A DNA stretch of 64,000 nucleotides from JACQAP01 sp035275265. Its GTDB lineage: Bacteria; Pseudomonadota; Gammaproteobacteria; Burkholderiales; JACQAP01. The notes beneath the pieces are model-generated. The model saw nothing but the letters and a program-made list of their open reading frames with translations, did no database searches and was not told the origin of the DNA. Of the stretch, positions 51,822 to 60,175 are shown piece by piece (position 1 is the first letter of the stretch; each line of letters begins with the position of its first letter). The translations under genes were made by a program, and so were the position numbers. The stretch spans positions 310,001 to 374,000 of the forward strand of contig DATENC010000006.1 in NCBI GenBank assembly GCA_035275265.1, given 5' to 3'.

Positions 51822-52243
51822 GACTGGTGTACCCAGAAATAGACAGTGACTATCCCAGCCCCCATGAAAAGCAGGGTTGCCGCGATCGAACGCGGGGACA
51901 GCCGCGACACGCCACACACGCCGTGACCGCTGGTGCAGCCACTGCCCATCTGCGTGCCGAGACCCACCAGAGCACCCGCGAGCACCACCTGACCGTAGCC
52001 AGCTTCGAGTCTGAAGTGCGCTTTGTCAGGGAATACGAAAACGACAGCGATTCCCGCAAGAAACAGTCCTGCAATGAAAGCTGCACGCCAGGCGAAATCC
52101 TCTCTGCGAGAAATCATCGCCGTGCCGAGAATACTGCTGACGCCGGCCAAGTGTCCGAGCAACCACCACGTGCCGGCGGCAGCCAAGCCGATCAGCGCAC
52201 CGCCGGCGAGCGCCGACCACGGTGTGAAATTGACTATCGTCAC
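51818..52243 (-). CDS. YeeE/YedE-family membrane protein, first half
   Basis: 141 aa with four hydrophobic segments and the motif GTQMGSGCTSGHGVCGVSRLS, where two Cys would pass on the sulfur ligand. It begins with GTG at 52243 overlapping the ttcA stop (GTGA). Members import thiosulfate or related sulfur compounds, or supply sulfur to TusA-like carriers. Coupling to ttcA suggests delivery of sulfur for tRNA thiolation, but this is inference. Confidence 0.9.
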   Translation of the reverse strand: MTIVNFTPWSALAGGALIGLAAAGTWWLLGHLAGVSSILGTAMISRREDFAWRAAFIAGLFLAGIAVVFVFPDKAHFRLEAGYGQVVLAGALVGLGTQMGSGCTSGHGVCGVSRLSPRSIAATLLFMGAGIVTVYFWVHQS

Positions 52244-53130
52244 TTGCTTTCCGCCGTCTTGCCGATCGGAAGCTGGAGCAGTTTCGCGGAAAAGTCCTCC
52301 TCGTCGAAGGCGATGTCGCCGTCGAGATAGGCGTCCGACTGGGACTTGAGGTTCTTGAAATTGAAGTGTTGCGGGTCGAGCAAGTGCGAGGGGGAAACGC
52401 GCTGCAGGCTGGCAAACATGGTTTCCAGGCGCCCAGGAAATTTCTTCTCCCACTCCTGCATCATGTCTTTCACGACCTGCCGCTGCAGGTTTTCCTGGGA
52501 GCCGCAGAGATTGCAGGGGATGATCGGGAAGGCGCGGATCTTCGCGTATTCCTCCAGGTCCTGTTCCTTGCAGTAGGCCAGCGGGCGAATGACGATGTGG
52601 GCGCCATCGTCGCTGACCAGCTTGGGCGGCATCGCCTTCAGCCGTCCGCCGTGAAAGAGATTAAGAAAAAATGTCTCCAGGATGTCATCGCGATGATGCC
52701 CGAGGGCAATGCGGGTTGCGCCGATCTCACTGGCGACGCGGTAGAGCACCCCGCGGCGCAGCCGCGAGCATAACGAACACATGGTCTTGCCCTCGGGGAT
52801 GACGCGCTTGACCACGGTGTAAGTGTCCTGCTCGACGATCCGGAAGGGCACGCCGATCGCGGTCAGGTACCCGGGCAGCACCTGGGCGGGGAATCCCGGG
52901 TGCTTTTGATCTAGGTTGACCGCGATGATTTCGAAGTCGATCGGCGCGTGCTGCTTGAGCGAAAGCAGGATGTCGAGCAGAGCATAACTGTCCTTTCCAC
53001 CCGAGAGGCAGACCATGACCTTGTCGCCGGCGCGGATCATGTCGAAATCGGCAATGGCTTCGCCGACCTGCCGGCGCAGCCGCTTGGCGAGCTTGTTGCC
53101 TTCGTAAACCTGTTTTTGCAAGGTCGCCAT
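52240..53130 (-). CDS. ttcA: tRNA 2-thiocytidine biosynthesis protein TtcA
   Basis: Thiolates cytidine-32 in tRNA using ATP and an iron-sulfur cluster. 296 aa. PP-loop LSGGKDSYALL (near residue 45), the cluster Cys in MCSLCSRLRRG and PCNLCGSQENLQR, and the GHHRDDILETFFLNLF motif are all present. AGGA lies before the ATG, 8 nt after folB. Its stop overlaps the first YeeE/YedE gene. Confidence 0.97.
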   Translation of the reverse strand: MATLQKQVYEGNKLAKRLRRQVGEAIADFDMIRAGDKVMVCLSGGKDSYALLDILLSLKQHAPIDFEIIAVNLDQKHPGFPAQVLPGYLTAIGVPFRIVEQDTYTVVKRVIPEGKTMCSLCSRLRRGVLYRVASEIGATRIALGHHRDDILETFFLNLFHGGRLKAMPPKLVSDDGAHIVIRPLAYCKEQDLEEYAKIRAFPIIPCNLCGSQENLQRQVVKDMMQEWEKKFPGRLETMFASLQRVSPSHLLDPQHFNFKNLKSQSDAYLDGDIAFDEEDFSAKLLQLPIGKTAESK

Positions 53131-53137
53131 TTATTAT

Positions 53138-53560
53138 TTATTCCTGTTTCGCGCGGAAAATTTCGAACCCGATCGATTCACAATCCGGATACACGTCCAG
53201 TTTCTCGCTGGACACCCGTACCGCGACCACCCCCGGCTTGGCCAGGCAGATCGCGAGGATTTTCTCGCAAAATGTCTCCTGAAGGTGAAAGTGCCCGCTT
53301 TCGGCCAGCGCGGCGATCTCGCGGCGCAGGAAATCGTAATCCACGGTTTCACTGATGTGATCATGCTCGATGCTGGCGTCCGGCTCGAGATAGAGATCCA
53401 CATTGACCATGATGCGCTGTCTGGCTTTCTTCTCAAATTCGTGGATCCCCATCGAGATCCGGGTTTCGAAATTCTTCAGGAAAATGCGGCGGGCGGGGCC
53501 GAGCTTGCCCGTCATGGCCAGCTCCGCCGCCGAACGCGGGTGCAGCGTAGTCGCCGTCAT
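53138..53560 (-). CDS. folB: Dihydroneopterin aldolase
   Basis: 140 aa, FolB/FolX family. IFLKNFETRISMGIHEFEKKARQRIMVNVDLYL is the usual first half (residues 26-58; quoted here only as the ends IFLKNF and NVDLYL with ARQRI between are needed). ETVDYDFLRREI and ETFCEKILAICL contain the active-site Glu and Lys. A start at 53515 would give a more typical length. The ATG at 53560 follows the folM remnant stop by one base. Confidence 0.92.
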   Translation of the reverse strand: MTATTLHPRSAAELAMTGKLGPARRIFLKNFETRISMGIHEFEKKARQRIMVNVDLYLEPDASIEHDHISETVDYDFLRREIAALAESGHFHLQETFCEKILAICLAKPGVVAVRVSSEKLDVYPDCESIGFEIFRAKQE

Positions 53561-53561
53561 G

Positions 53562-53726
53562 TCAGCCTGTTTCCACGCCGAACCGGACGTCGCGCGTGTA
53601 CGACAGGAAATCGGGGGTCAGGTTGAACACCTTCTGGTCCAGCATATTGACGATGCAGCCCATTGTGTTTTCCGTGCCGGCACCGGTCACCAATGCGACC
53701 TGTTGCTTGCGCTTGACCTGAGCCAT
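53562..53726 (-). pseudogene. Contracted remnant of a FolM-type pteridine reductase (SDR)
   Basis: A 54-codon frame in the place where betaproteobacteria usually carry an SDR of the pteridine reductase type between midA and folB. It holds only three pieces: the SDR N-terminus QVALVTGAG, the active-site-side strand IVNMLDQKVFNLTPDFLSYT, and the C-terminal end RDVRF. The Lys of the YxxxK motif and most of the fold are missing. Frame is intact, so it may still be translated, but it cannot be a working reductase. Two internal deletions are the simplest explanation; an assembly fault is possible. Confidence 0.7.
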
Positions 53727-53826
53727 CCTGGCCTGCAGATGCGCGGGTTGCCCGCCGCGATCTTGAATAGTTGACTGGCGCGTTGTTGAATAGCGATTGT
53801 AGCCTAAGCGCCCCCCAAACCGCACG

Positions 53827-55005
53827 GTGCAAGCACTTCCACTGAAGCGATTCGCTGCCCAACTGCCTGTCCCCGCCCACGACGCACGGCGGCACAGCGA
53901 TCGGCTGGTCGAAAAAATCCGTGCGGAAGTCGCAGAACACGGTGGCTGGATTTCCTTCGCCCGATACATGGAGATGGCGTTGTACGCGCCCGGACTGGGA
54001 TATTACGTCGCCGGTTCCGCGAAACTTGGAAGAGAGGGGGATTTCATAACCGCGCCCGAAATTTCTCCATTGTTCGGACGTACGCTCGCGGCCCCAGTCG
54101 CCGATATCCTCGCGCAAACCGGAGGGGAGGTGCTGGAACTCGGTGCGGGCTCAGGCAGGCTCGCGCTGTCTCTGTTGGAACAATTGCAAGCACGCAACCG
54201 ACTTCCGGCGCGCTATCGGATTCTTGAAGTCAGCCCGGAACTGGTACAGCGGCAACGCCGGCTGCTGCTGCAGCGGTTGCCCGGATACGCCGACAGAGTC
54301 GAATGGATCACTTCGCTGCCGCCGAACTTCACAGGGGTGGTGGTCGCGAATGAAGTGTTGGATGCGCTGCCGGTTCATTTGCTTGCGTGGCACGAGCAAG
54401 GTGTGACCGAGCGCGGTGTGATCTGCGAAGGCGAAGCGTTCGCTTGGAAGGAACGCGGTCTAGCCCCTGGCGCGCTTCGGGATGCCGCAACGGCACTGCA
54501 GATTGAACCGCCGTACCTGAGCGAACTATCCATTGCTGCCCCCGCACTGATACGCACACTTGCAGGCGCACTCGACCACGGCGTGTTGATGTGCGTGGAT
54601 TACGGCTTTGGCCGCCGGGAGTACTACCATCCGCAGCGCAACAGCGGAACGCTCATGTGCCATTACCATCATCGCGCGCACGACGACCCTTTTTTTCTCC
54701 CGGGATTGCAGGATATCACCGCGCACGTGGACTTTACTTCAGTAGCCGAAGCAGGCATCGAAGCCGGACTGCGATTGATCGGGTACACCACTCAGGCGCA
54801 ATTCCTGATCAATTGCGGCATCACCGAGCTGCTTGCGTGCACGCCCGCTGACCAGATTGCTGAGTATCTGCCGCTTGCCGCCGGTGTTCAGAAACTGATC
54901 TCGCCCGCGGAAATGGGCGAACTGTTCAAGGTGATCGCGCTCGGGCGCGGCGTTCAGCCGCCACTCGCCGGTTTCGAAACCGGCGACCGGAGCCGCCTGC
55001 TGTGA
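53827..55005 (+). CDS. SAM-dependent methyltransferase of the MidA/NDUFAF7 family (DUF185)
   Basis: 392 aa. The family motif SFARYMEMALYAPGLGYY is followed by GREGDFITAPEISPLFG, the SAM loop EVLELGAGSGRLALSLL and ANEVLDALPVH. Mitochondrial relatives methylate a complex I subunit; the bacterial target is not known. Starts with GTG at 53827, divergent from the folM remnant. The dehalogenase gene follows by 12 nt. Confidence 0.92.
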   Translation: MQALPLKRFAAQLPVPAHDARRHSDRLVEKIRAEVAEHGGWISFARYMEMALYAPGLGYYVAGSAKLGREGDFITAPEISPLFGRTLAAPVADILAQTGGEVLELGAGSGRLALSLLEQLQARNRLPARYRILEVSPELVQRQRRLLLQRLPGYADRVEWITSLPPNFTGVVVANEVLDALPVHLLAWHEQGVTERGVICEGEAFAWKERGLAPGALRDAATALQIEPPYLSELSIAAPALIRTLAGALDHGVLMCVDYGFGRREYYHPQRNSGTLMCHYHHRAHDDPFFLPGLQDITAHVDFTSVAEAGIEAGLRLIGYTTQAQFLINCGITELLACTPADQIAEYLPLAAGVQKLISPAEMGELFKVIALGRGVQPPLAGFETGDRSRLL

Positions 55006-55017
55006 GGATACTGCGCG

Positions 55018-55914
55018 ATGGTAATCCTTAGAACACCTGAGGAAAGATTCGTGAACCTGCCCGGTTTCGAATATGAGCCGCGTTACCTTAGCGATCTTCG
55101 CGGCTACGCGGGCTTGCGGATGCATTACGTGGACGCGGGCCCACGCGGCTCGGACGTGTTCCTGTGCTTGCATGGCGAACCGACCTGGTCGTTCCTTTAC
55201 CGGCGCATGATCCCAGTGTTCACCGGCGCCGGATTCCGCGCGGTCGCGCCGGATCTGTTCGGATTTGGCCGCTCCGACAAGCCGGCGGACGACGCAGCGT
55301 ATACCTTCGACTTTCACAGGAATGCGCTCAAGGCACTGATCGACGAACTCGATCTGAGGAGCATCACCCTGGTGTGCCAGGACTGGGGCGGCTTGCTCGG
55401 ACTGACGTTGCCGATGGAAATGGAGCAGCGTTTCACCGGGCTGCTGGTGATGAATACCACTCTGGGCACGGGTGATGCGCCGCTTTCCGCCGGATTTCTC
55501 GCCTGGCGAAACTGGGCGGCTGCGCATCCGGACATGGAAGTCGGCAAGCTGCTTGGGCGCGCGTGCCCGCATCTCGCCGCGGACGAGCGCGCGGCCTACG
55601 ATGCACCGTTTCCCGATGCGCGCCACAAAGCGGGTGTTCGCCGGTTTCCCCAACTCGTCCCCGATCATCCCGCGGCGCCGGGGGCGGAAATTTCCAGGGC
55701 GGCGCGGGATTGGTGGGCGAAACATTGGAAGGGCACGAGTCTCATGGCGATCGGCATGCAAGACCCGGTGCTTGGCGCGCCGGTGATGAACGAGCTGCGC
55801 AAATGCATCCGTGGTTGCCCGGCACCGCTCGAAGTACACGAGGCAGGCCATTTCACCCCAGAGTGGGGTGCCCGCATTGCCGCCAAGGCGTTGGCGCATT
55901 CGTCGGACTACTAA
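55018..55914 (+). CDS. Haloalkane dehalogenase (HLD-I type)
   Basis: 298-aa alpha/beta hydrolase. Nucleophile Asp122 with halide-binding Trp123 (CQDWGG), acid Asp249 (GMQDPV) and base His278 (EAGHF), plus the oxyanion motif HGEPTW (52-57). The Asp249-His278 spacing of 29 equals that of DhlA, whose acid lies after strand 7, as in HLD-I. It would hydrolyse a carbon-halogen bond to an alcohol; natural substrate unknown. Cotranscribed with the MidA-like gene. Confidence 0.9.
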   Translation: MVILRTPEERFVNLPGFEYEPRYLSDLRGYAGLRMHYVDAGPRGSDVFLCLHGEPTWSFLYRRMIPVFTGAGFRAVAPDLFGFGRSDKPADDAAYTFDFHRNALKALIDELDLRSITLVCQDWGGLLGLTLPMEMEQRFTGLLVMNTTLGTGDAPLSAGFLAWRNWAAAHPDMEVGKLLGRACPHLAADERAAYDAPFPDARHKAGVRRFPQLVPDHPAAPGAEISRAARDWWAKHWKGTSLMAIGMQDPVLGAPVMNELRKCIRGCPAPLEVHEAGHFTPEWGARIAAKALAHSSDY

Positions 55915-56057
55915 AAATGCATTGGTCACAAAGCGATCCGGGCAAACGAGTTTTGTGACCGCAGGATTCCAGGAATACGGAAGGTATCTCCTCGAAACCA
56001 GATAGCAGTTTTTTCTCGTGACTTCGTGTACCGTTGCCGCCTTTGAAGTCTTGAATT

Positions 56058-56084
56058 CCTCCATATTCTCCGTGTCCTTTGCGG
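56058..56084. repeat. Heptad-like micro-repeat, copy 6
   Basis: CTCCATATTCTCCGTGTCC then TTTGCGG. Part of the 183-bp spacer between the dehalogenase and mpl, which also has TTTTTTCTCGTGACTTCGTG at 56009 and following. The spacer shows no other feature. Confidence 0.55.
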
Positions 56085-56097
56085 GTCATCGGGTTTC

Positions 56098-57441
56098 ATG
56101 CATATCCACATACTAGGTATCTGCGGTACGTTCATGGGCGGCATCGCGGTGATCGCCAGGCAGGCTGGGCACAAGGTGACCGGCTGCGACACCAACGTCT
56201 ATCCGCCCATGAGCACGCAGTTGCAGGAGCAGGGAATCGAATTGATCGAAGGCTTCGATCCGGCGCAGATCGACCTGAGACCCGATCTGTTCGTAATAGG
56301 TAACGTGGTTTCGCGCGGCAATGCGCTGATGGAGGAAATCCTCAATCGCGCGCTCGCCTTCGTTTCCGGACCTCAGTGGCTGTACGAGAACGTTTTGCGC
56401 GGAAAGTGGGTACTGGCGGCCGCCGGTACCCACGGCAAGACCACCGTCACGTCGATGCTGGCGTGGATTCTGGAGTACGCGGGGCTCAAGCCGGGATTTC
56501 TGATCGGCGGCGTGCCGATCAATTTCGACGTTTCTGCACGCGTAACCGATTCGGTTTTTTTTGTCATAGAGGCGGACGAATACGACACCGCATTCTTCGA
56601 CAAACGCTCCAAGTTCATTCACTACATGCCCCGAACGGCGATCCTGAACAACCTCGAGTTCGATCACGCCGATATCTTTGCCGATGTTGGGGCAATCGAA
56701 ACTCAATTCCACCATCTGGTGCGCACGATCCCTGGCAACGGCCTGATCATCGCCAACGGCCACGAGCAGAGCATGAAACGCGTCTTGGCACGCGGCGTCT
56801 GGAGCAAGGTGGAGCTGCTCGGCGTGGACGAGGGCTGGGTCGCCAGGGCGCGTGACGAACATGCGTTCGAGGTGTTCTTCGAGGGAGGTTCGCGCGGCAC
56901 GGTGAACTGGGGTCTATTGGGCGAGCACAATCGCCACAACGCGCTTGCAGCGCTTGCCGCTGCCCGACATGCCGGCGTGCCGGTCGCCAAGGGCGTCGAT
57001 GCGCTGGCGAAGTTCAGGAACGTGAAACGCCGTCTGGAAGTGCGTGGCGCCATCAAGGGCATCACCATATACGACGATTTCGCCCACCATCCCACTGCGA
57101 TCGAAACCACAATCGCGGGCCTTCGCAGCAAGGTCAAGGGTGCGCGCATTCTTGCCGTCCTGGAACCGCGATCGAACACCATGAAAATGGGGGTGATGAA
57201 GGACGCACTGGCGGGGAGTCTTGCCGGGGCCGACCTGGTGTTCTGCTATACGAACGGGCTGGGCTGGGATGCCGGACCGACGCTCGCGCCACTGGGAGCG
57301 AAATCGGCCTGCTTCGACGATCTGGAGAAACTGACGGAAGCGATCGCCGCAGCGAGCCAGCCCGGCGACCACGTGCTGGTGATGAGCAATGGCGGCTTCG
57401 GAGGCATTCACAACCTGCTTCTGGAAGCGCTCAAGCGCTAG
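56098..57441 (+). CDS. mpl: UDP-N-acetylmuramate:L-alanyl-gamma-D-glutamyl-meso-diaminopimelate ligase
   Basis: Recycles the murein tripeptide by joining it to UDP-MurNAc. 447 aa of the Mur ligase type: N-terminal HILGICGTFMGGIAVIA, ATP loop AGTHGKTTVTSMLAW, central EADEYDTAFFDKRSKF and C-terminal YDDFAHHPTAIE. The Mpl-specific GTFMGG (in place of GTGMSG in MurC) decides the assignment. Followed by a terminator. Confidence 0.95.
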   Translation: MHIHILGICGTFMGGIAVIARQAGHKVTGCDTNVYPPMSTQLQEQGIELIEGFDPAQIDLRPDLFVIGNVVSRGNALMEEILNRALAFVSGPQWLYENVLRGKWVLAAAGTHGKTTVTSMLAWILEYAGLKPGFLIGGVPINFDVSARVTDSVFFVIEADEYDTAFFDKRSKFIHYMPRTAILNNLEFDHADIFADVGAIETQFHHLVRTIPGNGLIIANGHEQSMKRVLARGVWSKVELLGVDEGWVARARDEHAFEVFFEGGSRGTVNWGLLGEHNRHNALAALAAARHAGVPVAKGVDALAKFRNVKRRLEVRGAIKGITIYDDFAHHPTAIETTIAGLRSKVKGARILAVLEPRSNTMKMGVMKDALAGSLAGADLVFCYTNGLGWDAGPTLAPLGAKSACFDDLEKLTEAIAAASQPGDHVLVMSNGGFGGIHNLLLEALKR

Positions 57442-57551
57442 TTCTTCCGCGTGTCCGTTGAATCACGCCGCTGTCGTGAGCATACCGCCTTGCCGTCGCC
57501 GGTCCCCTGGGCGATTCCGAACTGGTGCTTCAGAGGTTGCCCGAGCCCGCC

Positions 57552-57575
57552 CGCCGCCTTTGCAGCGGCGCTTTT
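57552..57575 (+). terminator. Intrinsic terminator behind mpl
   Basis: CGCCGC (57552-57557) and GCGGCG (57565-57570) form a stem with a 7-nt loop, followed by CTTTT. It lies in the 188-bp spacer between mpl and the esterase gene, about 110 bp behind the mpl stop. Confidence 0.6.
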
Positions 57576-57629
57576 GTGTCGTTTGTGACCGTGGGGCACA
57601 ATACCGGTGCGTGCGGCTCTGCCAACTTC

Positions 57630-58193
57630 ATGATCGTCTATATCCACGGATTCAACAGTTCCCCCGCATCACACAAATCCGGTCAGTTGCGCGACCGCCT
57701 AGTTGCGCTCGGTCGCGGCGCGGAGTTTGTATGCCCCGCGCTGCCGCACTGGCCGACGCAGGCGATGGCGCTGCTGGAGCGCGAAGTGGCACACGCCCCT
57801 CGGGAAGCGGTCACGCTCGTCGGAAGTTCTCTCGGTGGGTTCTACGCCACAGCCCTCACTGAGAAAACCGGCGTGCGTTCCGTGCTGGTGAATCCGGCGA
57901 TCACGCCGTACGAGGGCCTGAGGACCTACCTCGGCCCGCAGAGAAACCTTTACTCGGGTGAGGAGTACGTGCTCACGGAGGAACATCTCACACAGCTCGC
58001 CGAATTGCGTGTCCCGAAGCTGGCGCGACCGGGCCGCTATCTGCTCATGCACACGACCGGCGACGAATTGCTCGACTGGCGCATCGCGGTCGACCGTTAC
58101 CGCGGTTGCCGTCAGGTTATCTTGCAGGGCGGCGATCACGGATTCAGGGAGTTCGGCGATTACCTCGATATCGTTCTCGAATTCGCCAAATGA
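57630..58193 (+). CDS. YqiA/YcfP-type alpha/beta-hydrolase (esterase)
   Basis: 187 aa from MIVYIHGFNSSPASHK. Nucleophile Ser in VGSSLGGFYAT, His in GGDHGFREF near the end; layout as in the YqiA esterase family. The frame is open upstream but the protein-like part starts here. The ribosome site is weak. It precedes the RNB ribonuclease gene by 75 nt. Confidence 0.9.
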   Translation: MIVYIHGFNSSPASHKSGQLRDRLVALGRGAEFVCPALPHWPTQAMALLEREVAHAPREAVTLVGSSLGGFYATALTEKTGVRSVLVNPAITPYEGLRTYLGPQRNLYSGEEYVLTEEHLTQLAELRVPKLARPGRYLLMHTTGDELLDWRIAVDRYRGCRQVILQGGDHGFREFGDYLDIVLEFAK

Positions 58194-58208
58194 GGGGTGC
58201 GCTTCCCG

Positions 58209-58214
58209 TATAAT
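58209..58214 (+). promoter_or_regulatory. Candidate -10 box for the RNB gene
   Basis: TATAAT at 58209-58214, 55 bp before the ribonuclease ATG. No convincing -35 is seen, since the region overlaps the end of the esterase gene. Confidence 0.5.
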
Positions 58215-58268
58215 CGCGCGCTCGCTTTTTCCCTGCATCCCTCACCCTCAGCTTCGCCACCACTGCAC

Positions 58269-60119
58269 ATGAACGTTTTTTTCGAAGAGGACGGCGGCTT
58301 CAAGGTCGGCACCGTGCTCAGCGACAACAACACATCGCTGCAAGTCGAAACACTGCACGGCAAGCGCACCAAGGTGAAGGCTGCGGCGGTGCTGATTCGT
58401 TTCGAGCACCTGACGCTGACGCAATTCATGGCAGAGGCGCACAAGGTCTCCGACGAAATTGATCCGGCGTTTCTATGGGAATGCTGCGGCGAGGCCGAGT
58501 TCTCGTTTGAGCAATTGGGGCGCGAATACTTCGGGCACGCGCCCAGGCCTCAGGAAAGCGCCGGCCTGCTGATGCGGCTGCACTCTACCCCGACGCATTT
58601 CTACAAGAAGAGCAAAGGTCACTACAAGGCTGCGCCGCCGGACGCACTGAAATCAGCGCTGGCCAGCATCGAGCGCAAGCACAAACAGGCGGCACAGCAG
58701 GCCCGCTACCTCGAGCAGCTTGGCCGGCTGGAGGTGCCGGAGGAGCTCCGGCCGATGTTGACGCAGCTGCTGTACCGGCCCGACAGGAACAGCATCGAGT
58801 TCAAAGCGCTGGATCAGGCGGCGGATAAGGCGCGTCTGACGATTCCGAAGCTGCTGGAAAAATGCGGTGCTCTGCCGTCCAGCCACGACTATCACTACGG
58901 CCGATTCCTGTTCGAATACTTTCCGAAGGGCACCGGTTTCGACCCATCGCTTACCGCTGGCGATCCCGACGCGCTGGAAACCGCGGACGTGGCGGCGTTC
59001 AGCATCGACGATGCGACCACCACCGAGATCGACGATGCGTTCTCGGTCTGCAAGCTTGCGAATGGCAACTGGCAAGTCGGTGTGCACATCGCCGCGCCCG
59101 CGCTGGGACTGCCGGTCGGATCATCCCTGGATGTCGAAGTGGCAAAGCGGCTTTCGACCGTCTACTTCCCGGGCAGCAAGGTCACCATGCTTCCGGAATC
59201 CGTGATCGACCAGTACACGCTTTCAGAGGGCCGGGAAAGTCCGGCGCTGTCGATGTACGTTGAGATCACGCCAGAACTGGAAATCGTCGGTAACCACAGC
59301 GCGGTCGAACGGGTCAGGATTGCCGCTAACCTGCGCCACGATACCCTTGAGCAGACGTTCAATCTGGAGAGGGTGACGGCGGGGGTTGTGGATTGCCGAT
59401 TCGGCGCCGAGCTGCTGCTGCTGTGGCGATTTGCGTCCCGGCTGGAACAGCGCCGTGGAAAAGAGGAACCGGGAACCGCGCGCGCGGACTACAACTTCTA
59501 CGTCGACCACGACCGCATCCGAATCGTCGAGCGCAAACGCGGATCTCCCATTGACAGGGTCGTCTCAGAACTGATGATCCTGGTAAATACCGAATGGGGT
59601 CGGCAACTAGCGCTCAACGAAATCCCGGCCCTGTACCGCGCGCAGGGAAACGGCAAAGTGAAGATGTCGACGCTGCCGGCGCCGCATCAGGGGTTGGGCG
59701 TTTCGCAGTACATCTGGGCGAGTTCGCCGCTGCGCCGTTACGCAGACCTGGTGAACCAGCGGCAGTTGCTGGCATTTTATCGCCACGAGGCGCCGCCTTA
59801 CCTGCCGAAGGATGAACGACTGCTGGTGATCCTGCGGGATTTCGAGCTGGCCTACGAAGCGTACGCGGAGTTTCAGCGCAGCATGGAGCGCTATTGGTGC
59901 CTGCGCTGGCTGCTCCAGGAGGGCATTGCTACGACGGAAGCGGAGGTGCTCCGTGAGGAACTGGCTCGAATCGATCGCATCCCCCTGGTGGTCCGCGTGC
60001 CGTCATTGCCGGCGCTCCCACCCGGAAAGCGTGTGGAACTGGCAATTTCCGACATTGACCTGGTCGAACTGACTCTGCATTGCGAGTTCAGACGGCATAC
60101 GGATGAAATTGCGCGCTGA
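58269..60119 (+). CDS. RNB-domain ribonuclease (RNase II/R family)
   Basis: 616 aa. The RNB catalytic core contains AFSIDDATTTEIDDAFSV, with the Asp residues that hold the two metals (about residues 240-255), then VGVHIAAPALGL, LSTVYFPGSKVTMLPE and SPLRRYADLVNQRQL. It lacks the full N-terminal cold-shock pair and C-terminal S1 of RNase R, and so resembles the shorter RNB proteins of proteobacteria. Expected 3'-5' exoribonuclease. ATG at 58269 chosen because the codons before it are poorly protein-like. Confidence 0.92.
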   Translation: MNVFFEEDGGFKVGTVLSDNNTSLQVETLHGKRTKVKAAAVLIRFEHLTLTQFMAEAHKVSDEIDPAFLWECCGEAEFSFEQLGREYFGHAPRPQESAGLLMRLHSTPTHFYKKSKGHYKAAPPDALKSALASIERKHKQAAQQARYLEQLGRLEVPEELRPMLTQLLYRPDRNSIEFKALDQAADKARLTIPKLLEKCGALPSSHDYHYGRFLFEYFPKGTGFDPSLTAGDPDALETADVAAFSIDDATTTEIDDAFSVCKLANGNWQVGVHIAAPALGLPVGSSLDVEVAKRLSTVYFPGSKVTMLPESVIDQYTLSEGRESPALSMYVEITPELEIVGNHSAVERVRIAANLRHDTLEQTFNLERVTAGVVDCRFGAELLLLWRFASRLEQRRGKEEPGTARADYNFYVDHDRIRIVERKRGSPIDRVVSELMILVNTEWGRQLALNEIPALYRAQGNGKVKMSTLPAPHQGLGVSQYIWASSPLRRYADLVNQRQLLAFYRHEAPPYLPKDERLLVILRDFELAYEAYAEFQRSMERYWCLRWLLQEGIATTEAEVLREELARIDRIPLVVRVPSLPALPPGKRVELAISDIDLVELTLHCEFRRHTDEIAR

Positions 60120-60175
60120 CAGTTGCCTCGCAGTTATTTAGAATTGACGCAGCGTCACTTATTCGCCTAGCGGAT

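Noticed and set aside
54739..56064. 441-codon open frame on the minus strand across the dehalogenase gene
   Set aside because: It is antisense to two well-conserved genes, its translation is Arg/His-rich without recognisable motifs, and GC-rich codon bias explains the open frame.
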